This document shows positions 50,635 through 59,219 of a stretch of 64,000 nt of DNA, piece after piece. The translations under genes were made by a program, and so were the position numbers. The stretch is from Candidatus Phyllobacterium onerii (lineage in GTDB: Bacteria > Pseudomonadota > Alphaproteobacteria > Rhizobiales > Rhizobiaceae). Position 1 is the first letter of the stretch. Every line of letters starts with the position of its first letter. Below the pieces are notes generated by a model that was not told the DNA's origin, did not search any database, and was given only the letters and a program-made list of their open reading frames with translations. The stretch is from NCBI RefSeq assembly GCF_028331445.1, contig NZ_JAQMHX010000001.1, positions 434,001 through 498,000 on the forward strand, read 5' to 3'.

Positions 50635-51549
50635 TTACTGGGTACTTGACGCCCAATAAACGCCATCGATCGCCGGGCTGCCCTCGGTCTGCACGAGGCC
50701 GCGCGCGACCATATCCTCAAGATGCGCCAGTACCGACAGCGCCGCGGCGCCGTGCAAGCGCGGATCGGTCTCGCGATAGATCACCGTGACCATGGCGGGA
50801 ATGGTCCGGTCGCCCGCTTTCACCCGTTCCAGAATTGCGCGTTCGCGCATTTTCCTGTGCGCTTTCAGGCCGCGCATGAAAGTTTTCGGCTTGGTAACCG
50901 GGCCGCCGTGACCAGGAAAGTACACCTTGTCGTGGCGCTCCAGCAGGCGGTCGAGCGACGCCATATAGTCGGACATCGAGCCATCCGGCGGCGCGACGAT
51001 GGAGGTTGCCCAAGCCATGACGTGATCTGCGGAAAACAGGATGTCCGTACCTTCGAGCGCGAAGACGATGTGATTGGCCGTGTGCCCGGGGGTATGGATG
51101 CTTCGAAGCGCCCAGCCATCGCCTTCGATGATGGAATCGTCTGGTGCCATGATGTCCGGCATGAACTCCGTGTCGCCGCTCGCATCGAGAAAGTTGATCT
51201 CTCCCGTGTGCAACGGGCGGGAGGGGCGGTGCGGCCCTTCTGCCACCAGAATCGCGCCGAGTTCAGCCTTCAACACGCTTGCCAGGGGCGAATGATCGCG
51301 GTGGGTGTGGCTGACAAAAATATGGCTGACCGGGCGCCCGGCTATGGCACGCAGGAGCGTCGTCTTGTGCGCTTCGTCAATGGGACCTGGATCGATCAGC
51401 GCCAGCGTATCTTTGCCGATCAGGTAGGAGTTCGTGCCGTGAAAGGTAAAGGGGCTCGGATTGTTGACGGTAATACGCTGTATATTCGGCGCAACATCGA
51501 TGGCTTCGCCATAATGCGGCGCAAATACCTTGTCGAAAACGAGGTTCAT
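50635..51549 (-). CDS. MBL-fold metallohydrolase (LACTB2-like)
   Basis: The 304-residue protein has the beta-lactamase-fold metal motif SHTHRDHSPL near residue 84, a second site in HTPGHTANH, the bridging Asp in FSADHVM, and the last His in FPGHGGPV. The C-terminal winged-helix-like segment (HLEDMVARGLV) is typical of LACTB2/RNase-like or glyoxalase-II-like members. The substrate is unknown. Start ATG 51549 is used; the longer frame adds a poorly supported N-terminus. Confidence 0.88.
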   Translation of the reverse strand: MNLVFDKVFAPHYGEAIDVAPNIQRITVNNPSPFTFHGTNSYLIGKDTLALIDPGPIDEAHKTTLLRAIAGRPVSHIFVSHTHRDHSPLASVLKAELGAILVAEGPHRPSRPLHTGEINFLDASGDTEFMPDIMAPDDSIIEGDGWALRSIHTPGHTANHIVFALEGTDILFSADHVMAWATSIVAPPDGSMSDYMASLDRLLERHDKVYFPGHGGPVTKPKTFMRGLKAHRKMRERAILERVKAGDRTIPAMVTVIYRETDPRLHGAAALSVLAHLEDMVARGLVQTEGSPAIDGVYWASSTQ

Positions 51550-51683
51550 TGATCGGGATTTACCTTTTGTGCGGCTTTCGACGTATTGCAGTGCGGCATG
51601 ATCCTCAATATACATTTTTCATGAAATGGTGAAAGCTAGAGGCGTGAATTTGTAGGGTTCACGACCTTCCGGAGGATAAGAAC

Positions 51684-52271
51684 ATGATTGCTGCCCAAAC
51701 TCGTTCTCTTGCCGAGACGTTCCAGCCGGAAGGCCAGCTCGCCAAAGCCGTGTGGTTTGTTTCGCTCGCCCTCGTCGGCACTGCGTTGATGACGCTTGCC
51801 GCCAAGACCAAGGTCGACATGGTCTTTGTCAACGTGACAATGCAGACGTTTGCGGTGTTCGCGATATCGGCGGCTTATGGTTCGCGGCTTGCCGTTGCGA
51901 CGATGGCGCTTTACCTGCTCGAGGGTGCGCTCGGCATGCCGGTATTCACCGGAACACCGGAAAAGGGCATCGGGCTTGCCTATATGGTAGGCCCGACAGG
52001 CGGCTATCTCCTGTCCTATATCGCTGCCGCCTGGATCGTTGGCCGCGCTGCCGACAACGGTTTTACCCGCAATCCGATCGTCCTTGGCCTCGCCATGCTG
52101 GCCGCCGAGGTGGTTATCCTCGGCCTGGGCTTCCTGTGGATGGCCTATCTCTTCGGCTTCGAAAAGGCGCTCGCCTACGGCGTTGGTGTTTTCATCGTCG
52201 GCGATATGCTGAAGCTTGCATTGGCTGCAGCGGTTGTTCCGGCGGTTGGGTCTTTGCTCAAGCGCCGGTGA
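51684..52271 (+). CDS. bioY: Biotin transporter BioY (ECF S component)
   Basis: The 195-residue protein has about six transmembrane helices. The biotin-binding family signature is seen in EGALGMPVFTG and GPTGGYLLSYIAAAW. BioY imports biotin alone or with EcfAT/BioMN. The gene has a strong ribosome-binding site (CCGGAGGA) before ATG 51684 and a clear hairpin after the stop, so it is monocistronic. No bioMN genes are in the window. Confidence 0.95.
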   Translation: MIAAQTRSLAETFQPEGQLAKAVWFVSLALVGTALMTLAAKTKVDMVFVNVTMQTFAVFAISAAYGSRLAVATMALYLLEGALGMPVFTGTPEKGIGLAYMVGPTGGYLLSYIAAAWIVGRAADNGFTRNPIVLGLAMLAAEVVILGLGFLWMAYLFGFEKALAYGVGVFIVGDMLKLALAAAVVPAVGSLLKRR

Positions 52272-52280
52272 TACCTACAA

Positions 52281-52304
52281 AAGCGCCGGCGAAAACCGGC
52301 GCTT
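52281..52304 (+). terminator. Hairpin terminator after bioY
   Basis: AAGCGCCGG pairs with CCGGCGCTT over CGAAAA, ten bases after the bioY stop, then CATTTAT. There is a T-rich stretch further on (52319-52327). Confidence 0.7.
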
Positions 52305-52348
52305 CATTTATAGTCCGCCGTTTTTTTACTATGTATTTTTGATAATTA

Positions 52349-52600
52349 TTGCTTTTGGCTGGTGTCATATTGGACGTCTTGGGGACTGTTTATAATGAGC
52401 AGAAAAAGCTCACGGCGACTTGGCTAAACGGTTTATCCGTTGCCTCGTGTGCCGTGGGCGGTTTGGCACCCCTTACCTCAAGCATCTATAACGCAAGTGG
52501 GCCAAGTGCTTTAATCGGCCTCGGCACAGCTATTTGTATTATGTTTGCGACTGCATTACATTTGTATGCGAGACGAACGTTGAAAGGGTTAAAACCGTGA
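52349..52600 (+). CDS. Small membrane protein, unknown (83 aa)
   Basis: This frame starts at TTG 52349 (other TTGs follow at 52355 and 52370). It has two predicted transmembrane segments (about 28-50 and 53-73) and a basic C-terminus (YARRTLKGLKP). Its TGA overlaps the GTG start of the next small gene (GTGA), a sign of translational coupling that supports both being real. I recognise no family. It may lead into the purine operon. Confidence 0.55.
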   Translation: MLLAGVILDVLGTVYNEQKKLTATWLNGLSVASCAVGGLAPLTSSIYNASGPSALIGLGTAICIMFATALHLYARRTLKGLKP

Positions 52601-52719
52601 CATTGGAACAGTTTATGCTCTTCATGATTATGCCGGTTGGCGGGCTGCTCATGGTAGCCTTTGTAATGTTCGTCACACGCGATGAACGTCGCGACGACAA
52701 GCCGAAGCATTCCAAGTAA
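52597..52719 (+). CDS. Tiny single-pass membrane protein (40 aa)
   Basis: It starts at GTG 52597 overlapping the stop of the previous small gene. It consists of a short N-terminus, one strongly hydrophobic helix (about residues 6-26) and a charged tail (TRDERRDDKPKHSK). Such size and shape resemble small accessory subunits of transporters or oxidases, but I cannot assign it. The allantoinase gene starts 13 bp downstream. Confidence 0.55.
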   Translation: MTLEQFMLFMIMPVGGLLMVAFVMFVTRDERRDDKPKHSK

Positions 52720-52732
52720 CACCATTCCCTCA

Positions 52733-53638
52733 ATGCCAGACTATCCCCGCAATCTGATTGGCTATGGCCGCAATCCGCCTGATCCGAAATGGCCGGGTGG
52801 CGCAAAGCTCGCTGTGCAATTCGTCGTCAACTACGAAGAGGGTGCAGAGAGCTCGATCCTCGACAATGATCCGGCATCCGAATGCCTGCTGTCGGAGATA
52901 GTGGGGGCGCAACCATGGCCGGGCCAGCGCAATCTCAACATGGAATCGATCTATGAATATGGGTCACGCGCCGGTTTCTGGCGGCTGTGGCGCATGTTCA
53001 CGCGCCGCAATCTGCCGGTAACGGTTTATGGCGTGACACTCGCCATGGCGCGCAATCCGGAAGCAGTCGCTGCCATGAGAGAGGCTGATTGGGAGATAGC
53101 CAGCCATGGCCTGCGCTGGCTTGAATACAAGGATTTCCCCGAAGAGCTCGAGCGCCAGCATATCCACGAGGCTGTACGCTTGCACACGGAGATCGCCGGC
53201 TCGCGGCCGCTCGGGATCTATCAGGGCAAGCCCTCCGACAATACACTGAAGATTGTCATGGAGGAGGGCGGGTTCGTCTATTCCGCGGATAGCTACGCCG
53301 ACGAATTGCCTTACTGGGTGCAAGGTCCGAAGGGACCACACCTGATCGTGCCTTATACACTCGACGCCAACGACATGCGCTTTGCGACGCCGCAGGGGTT
53401 CAACTCCGGCGATCAGTTCTTCACTTACCTGAAAGATACGTTCGATTGCCTGCTTCGCGAGGGCAAGGACGGCGCGCCGAAGATGATGTCGGTGGGGTTG
53501 CATTGCCGGTTGGTGGGGCGCCCGGGACGAGCGGCGGCGCTGGAGCGGTTTCTCGATTACATCCAGCACCACGAGGATGTGTGGATCACACGCCGCATCG
53601 ATATTGCAAGGCACTGGCATGAAAATCACAGGTCTTGA
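52733..53638 (+). CDS. puuE: Allantoinase PuuE (polysaccharide-deacetylase type)
   Basis: The 301-residue enzyme hydrolyses allantoin to allantoate. It is typical from [18 protein letters not shown] through [21 protein letters not shown], and the C-terminal [12 protein letters not shown]. This is the cofactor-free type, unrelated to the metal-dependent AllB. Start ATG 52733 matches the usual N-terminus. It overlaps allA by 20 bp and begins the purine-degradation run. Confidence 0.95.
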   Translation: MPDYPRNLIGYGRNPPDPKWPGGAKLAVQFVVNYEEGAESSILDNDPASECLLSEIVGAQPWPGQRNLNMESIYEYGSRAGFWRLWRMFTRRNLPVTVYGVTLAMARNPEAVAAMREADWEIASHGLRWLEYKDFPEELERQHIHEAVRLHTEIAGSRPLGIYQGKPSDNTLKIVMEEGGFVYSADSYADELPYWVQGPKGPHLIVPYTLDANDMRFATPQGFNSGDQFFTYLKDTFDCLLREGKDGAPKMMSVGLHCRLVGRPGRAAALERFLDYIQHHEDVWITRRIDIARHWHENHRS

Positions 53639-54125
53639 TGTCCGACCACTAACCAAGCCAGCGTTTGCGCGGTTCGGCGATGTGATCGAGACGCAAGGCG
53701 CTGAATTGCGCCTTATCAATGGTGGCACGACAGAGCGCTATCACGATCTCGCCAATGTCGACGTGACGGGCGAAGGCGCGCGGGTGCTGGTCAATATCTT
53801 CCGGGGCAAGCCGTTTGCGCTGCCTGTCGATATCAGCATGTTGGAACGTCATCCACTTGGCAGCCAGGCATTCATACCGCTGCAGAACCGGCCATTTCTG
53901 ATCGTGGTGGCTGAAGACGACGGCGGTAAGCCGGGAATGCCTGTCGCCTTTCTGTGCCAGGGCAATCAGGGCGTCAACTATGCCCGCAACGCCTGGCATC
54001 ACCCACTGATCTCACTGGAAGAAACGTCGGATTTTCTCGTCGTCGATTATGGTGGCGAGGGCAATAATCTTGAGGAGTTCTTCTTTGACGATGTGGTCTA
54101 CAGGATTGAAAAGCTTGCCGTTTGA
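53619..54125 (+). CDS. allA: Ureidoglycolate lyase
   Basis: The 168-residue cupin-like enzyme splits ureidoglycolate into glyoxylate and urea, late in allantoin breakdown. Family segments are [29 protein letters not shown] and the C-terminal [13 protein letters not shown], which includes active-site His residues. The start lies inside the 3' end of puuE, indicating coupling. Confidence 0.93.
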   Translation: MKITGLDVRPLTKPAFARFGDVIETQGAELRLINGGTTERYHDLANVDVTGEGARVLVNIFRGKPFALPVDISMLERHPLGSQAFIPLQNRPFLIVVAEDDGGKPGMPVAFLCQGNQGVNYARNAWHHPLISLEETSDFLVVDYGGEGNNLEEFFFDDVVYRIEKLAV

Positions 54126-54183
54126 GTGAGCTGGCAAGTTGTTTCCCCTTGACGGGTGCGCATAGCCGGTTGAAGCTGGCACC

Positions 54184-55653
54184 ATGTCACAAACGATACG
54201 TTTTTTTCTGAATGGTAAAAAGCAGGAAGCCTCTGTTCGGCCGGATACGACGGTACTGGACTGGCTGCGCAGCGTGCCGCGGCTGACCGGCACCAAGGAG
54301 GGCTGTGCCGAGGGTGATTGCGGGGCCTGCTCGGTGCTGATCGGCGACCCTGCCGGCGATGCCGTGCACTATCAGGCCGCCAATAGCTGCATTCTCGCCA
54401 TGGGCCAGATCGACGGCCGCGCTGTAGTCACGGTCGAGGGTTTGAAGACGGAACAGCTGCACCCGGTACAAGCGGCGATGGCGGAAAATGGTTCGTCCCA
54501 GTGCGGCTTTTGCACGCCGGGTATCGTGATTTCTCTGGCAGGTCTTGCAGCGCAAAGAAGCCCTGCGGGAGCCGGTCTTGCAGCGCAAGGGAACGCTGCG
54601 GCAACCGGTCTCGCTCACAAGACGGAAGTCACGGATTCTGATATCCACGATGCACTGGCTGGCAATCTGTGCCGTTGTACCGGCTACCGGCCGATCGTTG
54701 AGGCCGCGCGCAAGGTTGGCAATGTGACGATTGCGGGACCGCATGTTGCCGCCTTTGCGAAGATCGAACCACGCACGACGATTTCGGCAGCCGGTTCGAC
54801 ATTCCATCAGCCGCAGTCGCTGAATGATGTGCTGCAACTGCGCAAGGAGAAGCCCGACGCGATATTGCTTGGCGGTGGCACCGATCTTGGCGTTGCGCTG
54901 GCAGACTATCACACTGACTGGAACGAGGTGATTTCGCTTGCCCGTGTGCGCGAACTACGTGCCATTCGCGAGACCGAAAATCATTTGAGCTTTGGCGCGG
55001 CCGTAACCTGGGAGGAGATTCTCGCCGGTATTATCGAGTATTATCCCTCTTTCGCGACCTTGATCCGCCGTTTTGGTTCGACTCAGATACGCTCCATGGG
55101 AACCATCGGCGGTAATATCGGCACCGCGAGCCCGATCGGCGACGGCCCGCCGGCGTTGATTGCGCTCGGAGCCGAGATTGAACTTGCTTCGCTGAGCGGC
55201 CACCGTTTTCTGGCGCTCGAAGACTTCTTCCTCGACTATCGCAAGACCGAACTGCGCGCGGACGAGGTGATTGCTTCGGTGTCGATCCCGAAGCCGGCGG
55301 AGGACCAGGAGTTTCGCGTCTACAAGATTTCCAAGCGCTACGACCAGGATATTTCTACTGTCTGTGCGGCGTTTTCGGTTGTCCGCGAAGAGGGTCAGGT
55401 TCGCAGCGCTCGCATCGCATTCGGCGGCATGGCGGCAACGCCGCAGCGTGCGCCCAAGGCTGAACAGGCGCTGGTCGGCAGTACCTTTGACCATAGAGCC
55501 GTCGAAGCATGTGCACGTGCGATCACCGCGCAGTTTAAACCGCTGAGCGATTGGCGCGGCAGTGCCGAATATCGTTTGCAGGTTGCCGCGAACCTCGCCG
55601 AACGATTCTGGCGCGATGTTGCGGGCGAGACAGTGGAGGTCATGGCCCTATGA
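54184..55653 (+). CDS. xdhA: Xanthine dehydrogenase small subunit (XdhA)
   Basis: The 489-residue subunit carries two [2Fe-2S] clusters and FAD. The plant-type cluster is in CAEGDCGACSVLIG, the second in CGFCTPG and CRCTGYRP, and the FAD loop in LLGGGTDLGVALAD. Between CGFCTPG and CRCTGYRP there are about 22 extra residues from a 33-base tandem repeat (54541-54606). With XdhB it oxidises hypoxanthine and xanthine to urate. Its stop lies in an ATGA that once probably overlapped the xdhB start. Confidence 0.95.
   Translation: MSQTIRFFLNGKKQEASVRPDTTVLDWLRSVPRLTGTKEGCAEGDCGACSVLIGDPAGDAVHYQAANSCILAMGQIDGRAVVTVEGLKTEQLHPVQAAMAENGSSQCGFCTPGIVISLAGLAAQRSPAGAGLAAQGNAAATGLAHKTEVTDSDIHDALAGNLCRCTGYRPIVEAARKVGNVTIAGPHVAAFAKIEPRTTISAAGSTFHQPQSLNDVLQLRKEKPDAILLGGGTDLGVALADYHTDWNEVISLARVRELRAIRETENHLSFGAAVTWEEILAGIIEYYPSFATLIRRFGSTQIRSMGTIGGNIGTASPIGDGPPALIALGAEIELASLSGHRFLALEDFFLDYRKTELRADEVIASVSIPKPAEDQEFRVYKISKRYDQDISTVCAAFSVVREEGQVRSARIAFGGMAATPQRAPKAEQALVGSTFDHRAVEACARAITAQFKPLSDWRGSAEYRLQVAANLAERFWRDVAGETVEVMAL
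54541..54606 (+). repeat. In-frame 33-base tandem repeat in xdhA
   Basis: Two 33-base units (54541-54573 and 54574-54606), both starting GGTCTTGCAGCGCAA, then a partial third start (GGTCTCGC). They encode GLAAQRSPAGA and GLAAQGNAAAT. They lie in the helical iron-sulfur domain between its two cysteine pairs. Confidence 0.85.
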
Positions 55654-55902
55654 ATGTCGATGACATCGCATCAGGAGGCAACCCGCTTGAGATGATAGTG
55701 CGATGTGCCGCGTCTTTCCCTCCCCCTTGTGGGGAGGGACGGAGCGAAGCGACGGGGAGGGGCTTTTCTTTCTCTGTCACAGTGCAAAATTCTATGCCTC
55801 AAAAGACCCCTCCCTGCTGCTGCGCAGCCTCCCCTCCCCACAAGGGGGAGGGTAAGACGGCAACGTCGGAGTCCTTCGATCAACGCGGGAGGGCCCTATG
55901 AA
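55644..55902. mobile_element. Palindromic repeat element at the xdhA-xdhB junction with 11-bp direct repeats
   Basis: GGCCCTATGAA occurs at 55644-55654 and again at 55892-55902, enclosing 237 bp that contain two inverted copies of the 50-bp unit seen at 13741-13902 (here 55716-55763 and 55805-55855). The duplicated word contains the xdhA stop/xdhB start ATGA, which is what a target-site duplication would leave. A frame of 83 codons runs from the first ATGA (ATG 55650) to the TGA of the second, so ribosomes could still be handed from xdhA to xdhB. No transposase is present; this would be a MITE-like insertion. Confidence 0.65.
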
Positions 55903-58219
55903 CATTGACGCCAAGATCGTCCAGCGCAGCATTGTCGGCAAAGGCATTGCGCATGATTCCGCCGCGCGCCATGTGGCGGGCGAGGCGAACTACATCGACG
56001 ATATGCCGGAGCTAACCGGTACATTGCATGCGGCATTCGTCCTTTCGCCGGTGGCGCACGGCAGGCTGAACGGCTTCGACGCCTCCGAAGCGCTGGCGAT
56101 AGATGGTGTTGCCGGTATCTGGGCAGCGAAGGATGTACCCGGCCACAATGAAGTCGGGCCAATCCTCCACGGCGAGACGCTTTTCGCCGAAGATATTGTC
56201 GATCACGAAGGACGGGTGATAGCGGTCGTTGCAGCCAAGGATTTCGAAACGGCGTATCGCGCTGCCAAAAAGGTAAAGCTCGATATCGAGACGCTCGAGC
56301 CTGTGCTGGATATCGAAGAGGCGCACCGGCGGAAAAGCTATGTGCTGCCGCCGCAGGAAGTCATCGAGGGCGATGTCGAAGCTGCACTTGCGGGCGCGCC
56401 GCATGTCATTTCCGGCAAGCTGCACATCGGCGGGCAGGACCATTTCTACCTCGAAACCCATATCGCCTATGCCATTCCCGGCGAGAACGGTGAAATGCTG
56501 GTGCATTCCTCGACCCAGCACCCGACCGAGGTACAGCACCATGTTGCCGGTATTCTCGGCATACACGCCAACGCTGTGGAATGTCAGGTGCGGCGCATGG
56601 GCGGCGGATTTGGCGGCAAGGAAAGTCAGCCGACGATCATTGCTGGCGCCGCGGCACTGGTTGCAGCCAAGACCGGCAAACCTTGCAAGATGCGGCTAAA
56701 ACGCCGCGACGACATGGTAGCGACCGGCAAGCGCCACGATTATATCGCCAACTGGAAGGCCGGTGTCGATAATAGGGGCCGCATTCTCGGTCTCGATGTC
56801 GAATATCTGGCGCGGGCGGGCAATCTGCCAGATTTGACGGGACCGGTTATCACGCGCACGCTGACTCACACGGACAATTCCTATTTTATCCCGAACGCGC
56901 GCTTCATCGGCCATGCCTGCAAGACCAACACCGTGTCAAACACGGCGTTTCGCGGCTTTGGCGGTCCACAGGGAATTATCACCATCGAGGCCGTTATCGA
57001 TACGGTCGCCCGCGAATTGAAGCTTGATCCCAATGCGGTCCGGGCGGTCAATTATTATGGCGACGAGACCGGCGACATGACGCCCTATGGCCAGCAGGTC
57101 GAGGATAATCGTCTGGTCGAGGTGACGGATGCGGTGCTCGGGTCCGCCGAGTGGGACTATCGCCGCGCTGAGATCGACGCGCACAATGCTGCCAATCCTG
57201 TTATCCGGCGCGGGCTGGCGATGATGCCTATCAAATTTGGCATCTCGTTCAATCTGACCTCGCTCAATCAGGCGGGCGCGCTGGTCCATGTTTACCTGGA
57301 CGGGTCGATCTTCCTCAATCATGGCGGCACCGAAATGGGGCAGGGCCTGTTTGTGAAGGTCGCGCAGGTGGTGGCCGAGGTGTTTCAGGTCGAGCTCGAC
57401 ATGGTCCGCATTTCGTCCACCGCGACGGGCAAGGTGCCGAACACCAGTGCCACTGCGGCGTCTACCGGCTCCGACCTCAACGGCATGGCTGCGTTCAAGG
57501 CCGCGACCGCAATCAAGGCGCGCATGACACGGGTGGCAGCCGAGCATTTCGATGTCGAAGAAGACGTGATCATCTATCGCGAAGGCCGTGTCCACGCTGA
57601 CAATCGCTCGGTATCCTTCGGTGAACTGGCGAAAATGGCCTGGGCCAAGCGCATCCAGCTCTCGGAAGCCGGACACTATGCAACGCCGAAGATTCATTGG
57701 GACGGCAAGACGATGAAGGGCCGGCCTTTCTTCTATTTCAGCTATGGCGCAGCGGTGGCGGAAATTGCCGTCGACACGCTCACGGGCGAGATGCGTTGCC
57801 TGCGCGCCGATATCTTGCAGGACGTCGGCTCACCGCTCAATCCTGCCATTGACCTTGGCCAGATCGAGGGTGCCTTCGTGCAGGGCATGGGCTGGGTGAC
57901 ATGCGAGGAGCTTTGGTGGGACAAAGCGGGCAAGCTGCGGACTGTCGGGCCATCGACCTACAAGATACCCGGATCGCGCGACGTACCGCCTGAGTTCAAT
58001 GTGCGCATTCTCGACAATATGCCCAACAGGGAAGAAACGGTGTTTCGCTCCAAGGCCATCGGTGAGCCCCCGTTGATGCTTGGTATATCGGTGTGGCTGG
58101 CCATTCGCGACGCAATCGCTTCGATCCGTGGCGGGGTGCCGCAGCTGGATTCCCCGGCGACACCCGAGGCGGTGTTGCGTGCTGTGCAGGCCGTACGAGG
58201 GGGAATGAATGACACTTGA
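55898..58219 (+). CDS. xdhB: Xanthine dehydrogenase molybdopterin-binding subunit (XdhB)
   Basis: The 773-residue large subunit has the molybdopterin segments MGGGFGGKESQP and TAFRGFGGPQG, the TATGKVPNTSATAASTGSDLN region, and the catalytic Glu in GEPPLMLG near the C-terminus. It completes the XdhAB enzyme. The start ATG at 55898 is embedded in the right-hand direct repeat of the inserted element. The stop overlaps uraD. No xdhC maturation gene is in the window. Confidence 0.96.
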   Translation: MNIDAKIVQRSIVGKGIAHDSAARHVAGEANYIDDMPELTGTLHAAFVLSPVAHGRLNGFDASEALAIDGVAGIWAAKDVPGHNEVGPILHGETLFAEDIVDHEGRVIAVVAAKDFETAYRAAKKVKLDIETLEPVLDIEEAHRRKSYVLPPQEVIEGDVEAALAGAPHVISGKLHIGGQDHFYLETHIAYAIPGENGEMLVHSSTQHPTEVQHHVAGILGIHANAVECQVRRMGGGFGGKESQPTIIAGAAALVAAKTGKPCKMRLKRRDDMVATGKRHDYIANWKAGVDNRGRILGLDVEYLARAGNLPDLTGPVITRTLTHTDNSYFIPNARFIGHACKTNTVSNTAFRGFGGPQGIITIEAVIDTVARELKLDPNAVRAVNYYGDETGDMTPYGQQVEDNRLVEVTDAVLGSAEWDYRRAEIDAHNAANPVIRRGLAMMPIKFGISFNLTSLNQAGALVHVYLDGSIFLNHGGTEMGQGLFVKVAQVVAEVFQVELDMVRISSTATGKVPNTSATAASTGSDLNGMAAFKAATAIKARMTRVAAEHFDVEEDVIIYREGRVHADNRSVSFGELAKMAWAKRIQLSEAGHYATPKIHWDGKTMKGRPFFYFSYGAAVAEIAVDTLTGEMRCLRADILQDVGSPLNPAIDLGQIEGAFVQGMGWVTCEELWWDKAGKLRTVGPSTYKIPGSRDVPPEFNVRILDNMPNREETVFRSKAIGEPPLMLGISVWLAIRDAIASIRGGVPQLDSPATPEAVLRAVQAVRGGMNDT

Positions 58220-58712
58220 TGAGTTGAACAAGGCAAGCACCACGGATTTCGTTGCAGCGCTGGGCGGCATATTCGAACACTCGCCTTGGGTTCCGGAGGC
58301 TGTCGCGAAGTTACGGCCTTTTGCCAACACCGAGGACCTGCACGCAGCGATGGTCAATGCCGTGAACGCGTCAGGGCAGGTGGCGCAACTCGGGTTGATA
58401 CGGGCACATCCCAATCTCGGGGGTAAGGCGGCGCGGCAGGGCAATCTGACAGCGGAATCGACGAGCGAGCAGAAGGGCGCGGGTCTCGACAGGTTGACGA
58501 ATGCCGAGTTCGAAGAGTTTCATCGGTTGAACAACGCATATCAGAGCCGTTTCGGTTTCCCGTTTATTCTTGCGGTCCGGGGGCATGACAAGCATTCGAT
58601 CATGGCGGCGTTTCGCCAACGCCTGAACCACAATTCGGGCGAAGAGGTGATCGAAGCGCTGCGGCAGATCGCATTGATCGCACGCTTTCGTCTCGACGAT
58701 TTATTTGCATGA
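58209..58712 (+). CDS. uraD: 2-oxo-4-hydroxy-4-carboxy-5-ureidoimidazoline decarboxylase
   Basis: The 167-residue OHCU decarboxylase produces (S)-allantoin. The catalytic His is in [15 protein letters not shown], and the conserved [17 protein letters not shown] lies in the second half. It overlaps xdhB by 11 bp and is followed by uraH, so the last two steps from 5-hydroxyisourate to allantoin are encoded side by side. Confidence 0.95.
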   Translation: MTLDELNKASTTDFVAALGGIFEHSPWVPEAVAKLRPFANTEDLHAAMVNAVNASGQVAQLGLIRAHPNLGGKAARQGNLTAESTSEQKGAGLDRLTNAEFEEFHRLNNAYQSRFGFPFILAVRGHDKHSIMAAFRQRLNHNSGEEVIEALRQIALIARFRLDDLFA

Positions 58713-58722
58713 GGAGCTTTTG

Positions 58723-59076
58723 ATGGGAAAGTTATCCACACATGTGCTCGATACGGCGGCGGGAAAGCCGGCCGCCGGCATGGCGTTGACGCTGCACCGG
58801 ATCGATGAAACCGGCCGTCATTTGCTCAAGACCGCCGTTACCAATGCCGATGGCAGGACAGATGCGCTGCTGCTATCCCCGGATGAGATGACGGCGGGTC
58901 AATACGAGCTGACGTTCTTCATCGAGGATTATTTCAAGGCATCGCAAATTGCGCGTGACGAACCTCCGTTCCTCGACGATATTCCTCTCCGGTTTTCAAT
59001 AGCGAATGCCGATGGCAATTATCATGTAGCTCTGTTGGTAACGCCGTGGGGGTATTCGACTTACAGAGGCAGTTGA
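58723..59076 (+). CDS. uraH: 5-hydroxyisourate hydrolase (transthyretin-like)
   Basis: The 117-residue enzyme hydrolyses 5-hydroxyisourate to OHCU. It shows the family N-terminus [17 protein letters not shown] with the catalytic His, and the C-terminal signature [11 protein letters not shown]. Start ATG 58723 follows GAGGAG; it lies 10 bp after uraD. It is the last gene of the purine operon and is followed by a repeat hairpin. Confidence 0.96.
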   Translation: MGKLSTHVLDTAAGKPAAGMALTLHRIDETGRHLLKTAVTNADGRTDALLLSPDEMTAGQYELTFFIEDYFKASQIARDEPPFLDDIPLRFSIANADGNYHVALLVTPWGYSTYRGS

Positions 59077-59219
59077 GAGAGCCTTGATAGCTTCACCCTG
59101 ATGGACATCTGATGCGATTTTCTGTGCTTCCGGTGCTCATGGACCCAAAAGGCCACTGCGCTCCGGTTCTCGAAAACCACACCAGCTGCCTCATCAGGCT
59201 GAATTCTCAAGGCTCTCTC
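59075..59219. repeat. Dispersed imperfect palindrome, copy 3, framed by a 13-bp perfect inverted repeat
   Basis: GAGAGAGCCTTGA (59075-59087) and TCAAGGCTCTCTC (59207-59219) are perfect reverse complements and enclose a diverged copy of the dispersed palindrome (ATTTTCTGTGCTTCC, GGTGCTCATGGACCC, CTCGAAAACCAC). The arms reach to the stop codons of the convergent uraH and DUF2793 genes, so the whole gap could fold and end transcription from both sides. Confidence 0.75.

Noticed and set aside
51600-51683. BioR operator upstream of bioY
   Set aside because: I looked for the TTAT-type BioR palindrome used by alphaproteobacteria and found no match in the leader.
55650-55901. 83-codon frame between xdhA and xdhB as a real protein
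   Set aside because: It is translated through the two palindromic repeat units, giving a Pro/Cys/Gly-rich sequence without a domain; it is treated as a possible coupling frame, not as a functional protein.
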